NCBI GenBank assembly: GCA_022826705.1
Contig: JAJDUJ010000015.1
Location: 1-64,000, forward strand
DNA from: Acidimicrobiia bacterium
Lineage (GTDB): Bacteria > Actinomycetota > Acidimicrobiia > Acidimicrobiales > Bin134
DNA length: 64,000 nucleotides
Reading direction: 5' to 3'
Made by a program: the position numbers and the translations under genes. This document shows positions 60,024 through 64,000 of this stretch, piece after piece. The stretch's first letter is position 1; each line of letters starts with the position of its first letter. The notes below the pieces were generated by a model. That model was given only the letters and a program-made list of their open reading frames with translations, was not told where the DNA came from and did not search any database.

Positions 60024-60657
60024 CGAGGACCTCCAGCAGCTCGGCAGTGGCCGCGGCCGGGTCAGCGGCGTGGGCCACTGCCCCGATCACCGCCACACCG
60101 TGGGCCCCAGCGTCCAGCAATTCCGGCACTTGGGCGGCGGTTATTCCGGCGATGGCGATCACCGGGATGTCCACCGCGGCGGCCACCCTCTCCACCCCAG
60201 TCGGCCCCAGCGGATCGGGCAGATCGTCTTTGGTAGCGGTGGCGTACACCGGCCCGACCCCCACGTAGGAAGCCCCATCGTCCTGGTGGCGGAGTGCGGA
60301 CTCGGGATCTCGGGCGGTGCTCCCCACTATTCGGTCTGGGCCGAGTAGGCGACGCATCTCGGCCACCGGCAGGTCATCGGCACCGCCGTGTACTCCGTGA
60401 GCTCCGGCGGCCAGCGCGATGTCGGCCCGGTCGTTCACGATCACCATCGCGTCTGTGGCCTGAGCCGATGCCACAATGCGCTGGCACTCTGCCAACACTG
60501 CGATGTCGCGGGCCTCTTTGATCCGCACCTGCACCGTAGGGGCTCCGCCTCGAAAGGCGGCATCGGCCAATGAGGCGCAGTCGACGATGACATGCAGCCG
60601 GGGAACATGTGTGGTCACCGGATCACTCACGGCTAGCTCATGGTCGATCAGCGTCAT
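60016..60657 (-). CDS. thiE: thiamin-phosphate synthase
   Basis: 213 residues. Motifs in order: PTVQVRIKEARDIAVLAECQRI, MVIVNDRADIALAAGAHGVHGGADDLP, IVGSTARDPESA, YVGVGPVYATATKDDLPDPLG and VPELLDAGAHGVAVIGAVAHA. It joins HMP-PP and thiazole phosphate. It is 24 bp after thiC and overlaps thiO by 8 bp. Confidence 0.93.
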   Translation of the reverse strand: MTLIDHELAVSDPVTTHVPRLHVIVDCASLADAAFRGGAPTVQVRIKEARDIAVLAECQRIVASAQATDAMVIVNDRADIALAAGAHGVHGGADDLPVAEMRRLLGPDRIVGSTARDPESALRHQDDGASYVGVGPVYATATKDDLPDPLGPTGVERVAAAVDIPVIAIAGITAAQVPELLDAGAHGVAVIGAVAHAADPAAATAELLEVLGG

Positions 60658-60681
60658 CGAAGCCGTTGCCCTCGCCCAGCG

Positions 60682-62532
<1,851 letters not shown>

Positions 62533-62580
62533 TGTCGCCCTTAGTCTGCCACAGACGGCTAGCGGTTCCTATGGCAACTT

Positions 62581-63816
62581 CTACTTCCTCAGGGAGACGG
62601 TGAAGCGGGATTCTTCCTCGGAGAAGTCTGGTTCGGTGCCATTGTGCTGCGCCATGGCGGGGATGACCTGTCGGCGGATGCCCATGCCCAACCCCTCGAC
62701 GTAGCCGTAGTCACGCATGATGCTCATCATCACCTGGTTACGCGCATAGCGGGCTCCTTCACGCATACCCTCGACGCTGATGGTGTTCGGCAGGCTCCCA
62801 GGACTCTGTACTTCGATTCGATCGCCGAAGACCGATAACAGCACATCGGTCCCAGTGATGCTGTAGTCGCGGTGTACAAGTGCATTGACCACAACCTCGC
62901 GAACGGCTGACTCAGGGAAATCGGGGCGCTCGACACGGCGGCCGTCCTCCAGCGCTGCGGAGGCACCTGTGTTGCGGCGGACGAAGTCGAGAGCCCTTTC
63001 CACGACTCCGGTTTCGACTAGCTCACCGTCGACCGAGCACAAAGCCACTAGCGGGCCCTTGATGCTCTCATCGGATCTCATGGCATAGTCGGACTCATGG
63101 CCCGGGAAGCACACCGCCCGAATTCCGCATTGCGGCAAGAATCGCCCTGCATTCAGGCCGAACAGGAGCATCCCGTCGACAGTGGCGTACGTTTCACCAC
63201 CGGTTTCGGTTGCAAGCTCGAGGTTGCAGAGCAGCCTGCGCCACGACTCTGAACTGGGGTTGGGCATCTCCGCATCGCCGCGGATGCGGACGAAGTAATC
63301 CTGAAGGCGTCGTGTGTCGAGATCAGCAGCACTGGCTCCTGGTACCGGCTTGAGGCCGTAGCGGAGTCCGCCCGACTGCTGGTACAGCCGTTGTTCTTCC
63401 TCGCGAGTCGCATCGCGTGTTGTGGTGCCGACACGGACCTTGGTAACCCAGTGCGACCCCTGTTTGGACTTGTACGGCTTGTCGGGTGCGTTGGCTGGCA
63501 CGGTCACGATGCCGACCATGATGCCGCCGTCAGACTCGATGACCTCCCAGGTTGGGATGATGGAGGGAGACAGGTGACCGCAAGTGGACTGCATGACCCA
63601 CGCCTCAGCTCTCGCAGTCTCACGCGATAGCCCGGAGATGCCGCCGTCGTCCTCAATACCGAGCAGCACATGTCCGCCGTCGAGGTTCAGCAGCCCAGCG
63701 AGCACCGTGGCAAACTTCCCCGGCTGCACGTCATCCCGCATGAACTCCACGCGCGAGTTCTCGCCACCGGCAATCAATCGGAGCAAGTCGGTCTGATGGT
63801 ACCAGGGGCTCACCAA
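62581..63816 (-). CDS. AlbA_2/Schlafen-type ATP-binding protein (putative transcriptional regulator or defence protein)
   Basis: 411 residues, TTG 63816 or GTG 63813 start. The N-terminal AlbA_2 (Schlafen AAA_4) domain reads SRVEFMRDDVQPGKFATVLAGLLNLDGGHVLLGIEDDGGISG. The C-terminal GHKL-like ATPase part has PDFPESAVREVVVNALVHRDYSITGTDVLLSVFGDRIEVQSPGSLPNTI, then YVEGLGMGIRRQVIPAMAQ. This is the COG2865 arrangement, usually called a regulator but also found in defence islands and anti-phage genes. It is separated from thiC by the riboswitch and a gap of about 50 bp. Upstream DNA turns AT-rich. Confidence 0.8.
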   Translation of the reverse strand: MVSPWYHQTDLLRLIAGGENSRVEFMRDDVQPGKFATVLAGLLNLDGGHVLLGIEDDGGISGLSRETARAEAWVMQSTCGHLSPSIIPTWEVIESDGGIMVGIVTVPANAPDKPYKSKQGSHWVTKVRVGTTTRDATREEEQRLYQQSGGLRYGLKPVPGASAADLDTRRLQDYFVRIRGDAEMPNPSSESWRRLLCNLELATETGGETYATVDGMLLFGLNAGRFLPQCGIRAVCFPGHESDYAMRSDESIKGPLVALCSVDGELVETGVVERALDFVRRNTGASAALEDGRRVERPDFPESAVREVVVNALVHRDYSITGTDVLLSVFGDRIEVQSPGSLPNTISVEGMREGARYARNQVMMSIMRDYGYVEGLGMGIRRQVIPAMAQHNGTEPDFSEEESRFTVSLRK

Positions 63817-63880
63817 TTAGGGATGTTTCTCATACATAGTCTGCATCAGTGTTTGATCCTTCATCTACACATTGAAGTAA

Positions 63881-64000
63881 GTGACTGAAACAAACTTTAT
63901 TCGAGATGCACTAACTGTCACAATACCTGCGTCCTCCAATTCTTCTGCTAAAGATGATTTTGATGCCTTGTATGTTACGGGAGCGACTAAGCAGATCTCT
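63881..64000 (+). CDS. start of an AT-rich gene running off the right edge
   Basis: GTG 63881 opens a frame that stays open for 40 codons to the end of the window (TETNFIRDALTVTIPASS, then KDDFDALYVTGATKQ). Base composition is far more AT-rich than the rest of the window, and the codon use differs. The ribosome site is weak (GAAG). No family can be assigned from this length; it is probably acquired DNA. Confidence 0.4.
   Translation, partial: MTETNFIRDALTVTIPASSNSSAKDDFDALYVTGATKQIS

Overview
The window is GC-rich DNA with densely packed, often 4-bp-overlapping genes, many GTG starts and several promoters of the form TANNNT-N6/7-start (leaderless transcripts). Together with a DUF222/HNH endonuclease, an F420-type flavin-fold protein, a HelD/HelR-type helicase and a 14-gene nuo operon, this points to a high-GC actinobacterium, possibly of the class Acidimicrobiia. 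The class assignment is an inference from gene content only.

Region 0.5-21.8 kb is one continuous respiratory operon. A membrane protein, a 2x[4Fe-4S] ferredoxin, a split b6f-like cytochrome b (petB-like plus petD-like), a Rieske protein, a di-haem cytochrome c and another membrane protein run straight into nuoABCDEFGHIJKLMN. A menaquinol:cytochrome c oxidoreductase and complex I are therefore made from one gene block. A two-repeat Cache-like lipoprotein follows (21.9-22.8 kb).

Region 22.8-42.6 kb mixes housekeeping and accessory genes. Restriction-modification (R-M) system 1 (23.0-25.4 kb) has a C5 methyltransferase divergent from a single protein combining an XRE helix-turn-helix with a PD-(D/E)XK endonuclease. 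A perfect 22-bp palindrome resembling a controller-protein box lies between them. Next come a ThDP enzyme, a PQQ-dehydrogenase-like lipoprotein and TesB; a GtrA-like protein, a methyltransferase, a DUF1214 protein and SodC; R-M system 2 with Vsr, a C5 methyltransferase and a DUF4928-like nuclease candidate (32.4-35.0 kb); a GT4/methyltransferase/six-hairpin cluster; dtd; and an hemE-hemY-lnt group. The Lnt homologue has Ser where the catalytic Cys is expected.

Region 42.6-53.3 kb looks like a small defence island. It holds an AbiEii-type nucleotidyltransferase toxin (frameshifted at a G5 run) behind an unusual antitoxin candidate that starts with an IS1595-type zinc ribbon; an AbiTii-like protein with a coupled 39-codon ORF; a PH-like protein; a DUF222/HNH protein; and a giant exonuclease-RecQ-UvrD polypeptide interrupted by one in-frame TAG.

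Region 53.3-62.6 kb returns to core functions: a HelD-like helicase (probably with an ATT start), an F420/PNPOx-fold enzyme, an O-methyltransferase, and a complete TPP-riboswitch-controlled thiamin operon (thiC-thiE-thiO-thiS-thiG-tenI/thiE-thiD). The right edge (62.6-64 kb) has an AlbA_2/Schlafen-type ATP-binding protein and the first codons of an AT-rich, probably acquired gene. No rRNA, tRNA, CRISPR array or intact insertion sequence was recognised.
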